32,059 nucleotides of DNA from Pseudomonas fuscovaginae SE-1 (GTDB lineage: Bacteria; Pseudomonadota; Gammaproteobacteria; Pseudomonadales; Pseudomonadaceae). The stretch is taken from positions 1 through 32,059 of the forward strand of contig NZ_AQOH01000185.1 in NCBI RefSeq assembly GCF_000364705.1, given 5' to 3'. Positions 31,449-32,059 of the stretch are shown piece by piece. The notes beneath the pieces were generated by a model. The model saw only the letters and a list, made by a program, of their open reading frames with translations, was not told where the DNA came from and searched no databases. Positions within the stretch are counted from its first letter, which is position 1. Each line of letters begins with the position of its first letter. The position numbers and the translations under genes were made by a program.

Positions 31449-32059
31449 TCAGCGGCGAACGCGCAGGCTGCGCCACAACGCCGCGACCAGCAGCAGGCTG
31501 ACTGCCGCCCAGCCCCAGGCCTGTGGGTTCTGCAGCCCTTCGCGATAGAGCTGGGGGACGATACCGGCACCGATGATGAACGCCAGCAGGGCGATCTCTC
31601 CCCGTGGCGCGCGGACCGGGCGTAACAGGAACGCCAGCGCAGGCAACAGCAGCGCCGCGCTCGGGAAGCTGCGGTAGCGTGGGTCCAGCGCCAGCTCCAG
31701 CATCATCACCGCTCCCGCGAAACCGGCGGCGGCCAGCAGCCAGCCGGCACGATGCTCCAGCCATGCGAAGACACCGTGGCGCCAGCCCGAACGATCACCC
31801 AGGGCCAGGGCCGCGTGGGCCAGTACCAACAGGTTCAGGCCCAGCAACAGGCCGGCCCAGATCCATTCGCCGGCAAAGCGGCTGGTCACCCGTGCCAGTT
31901 CGCCCCAGGCGCCGATGGAGCAGGCAGCGAGCGCGCCCAGCAGCGGCAGGAGCAGCGCGGCGCGGGGTGTGCGTACACGCCCGCCGATCAGCAGGGTGGC
32001 GACGAACAGCATGGCACCGAATGCCAGCCATTGTGGCCAGTACGGCAGGGGGGGCACGG
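31449..32059 (-). CDS. Polytopic membrane protein, C-terminal part (runs off the right edge)
   Basis: About 203 codons are present and the frame is still open at the window end; a GTG at 32057 is probably internal. The visible part has six or so hydrophobic helices, among them WLAFGAMLFVATLLIGG, AALLLPLLGALAACSIGAW, WIWAGLLLGLNLLVLAHAAL and a last one at WGWAAVSLLLVAALW, ending in a basic LRVRR tail. It looks like the membrane tail of a larger protein. From memory of Pseudomonas gene order, a GH17-type glucan synthase/glycosyltransferase is possible, but nothing in the visible part proves this. Confidence 0.65.
   Translation of the reverse strand, partial: VPPLPYWPQWLAFGAMLFVATLLIGGRVRTPRAALLLPLLGALAACSIGAWGELARVTSRFAGEWIWAGLLLGLNLLVLAHAALALGDRSGWRHGVFAWLEHRAGWLLAAAGFAGAVMMLELALDPRYRSFPSAALLLPALAFLLRPVRAPRGEIALLAFIIGAGIVPQLYREGLQNPQAWGWAAVSLLLVAALWRSLRVRR

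Overview
The window looks like chromosome from a fluorescent-group Pseudomonas (P. fluorescens / P. protegens / P. chlororaphis type). The reasons are high-GC coding, protein families in the order I remember for the P. aeruginosa PA3257-PA3239 block (prc, quinone reductase, HAD, ABC importer, GntR, apeB, rluA, minEDC, htrB, patatin, mlaA), and many REP-type palindromes of the kinds common in that group. I see no prophage, transposase, CRISPR array or plasmid gene. The assignment rests on recognition, not on a search.

Layout. 1-361: the 3' part of a tRNA-Asp, its terminator, and REPs. 362-3344 (minus): a membrane-anchored RoxA/MauG-like di-heme protein followed by a catalase-fold protein, a probable two-gene unit. 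3612-5951 (plus): a lipoprotein FKBP prolyl isomerase; a YkvA-type membrane protein preceded by a perfect palindrome holding two DnaA boxes; then a coupled pair, an XRE regulator and an unknown 123-aa protein. 6090-10117 (minus): an EAL-CBS-GGDEF protein and the tail-specific protease Prc. 10267-11229 (plus): a quinone oxidoreductase.

11361-16709 (minus) is a six-gene unit: solute-binding protein, alkaline-phosphatase-superfamily hydrolase, two permeases, ATPase and HAD phosphatase. Facing it is a GntR/UTRA regulator (17093-17806). Matching TGGnCTAGnyCA-type dyads lie before both the regulator and the binding-protein gene. I read this as regulated uptake and intracellular cleavage of a phosphorylated organic compound; the substrate cannot be told from sequence.

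18067-20465 (minus): a large MscS-family channel and a 58-aa membrane protein. 20724-23024 (minus): M18 aminopeptidase ApeB and pseudouridine synthase RluA, separated by a REP cluster. 23221-25233 (minus): minC-minD-minE. 25354-27548 (plus): a lipid A acyltransferase and a patatin phospholipase. 27699-30651 (minus): a periplasmic alpha/beta hydrolase overlapping an MlaA-family gene, then a Cof-type HAD phosphatase. 30889-31248 (plus): a small membrane protein behind a terminator-like hairpin. 31449 to the right edge (minus): the C-terminal part of a polytopic membrane protein.

Most of the window is ordinary core genome. The points most worth following are the DnaA-box palindrome, the phosphohydrolase-importer operon with its operator candidates, the RoxA-like/catalase pair, the XRE plus unknown-protein pair, and the MlaA-like protein without a lipobox.
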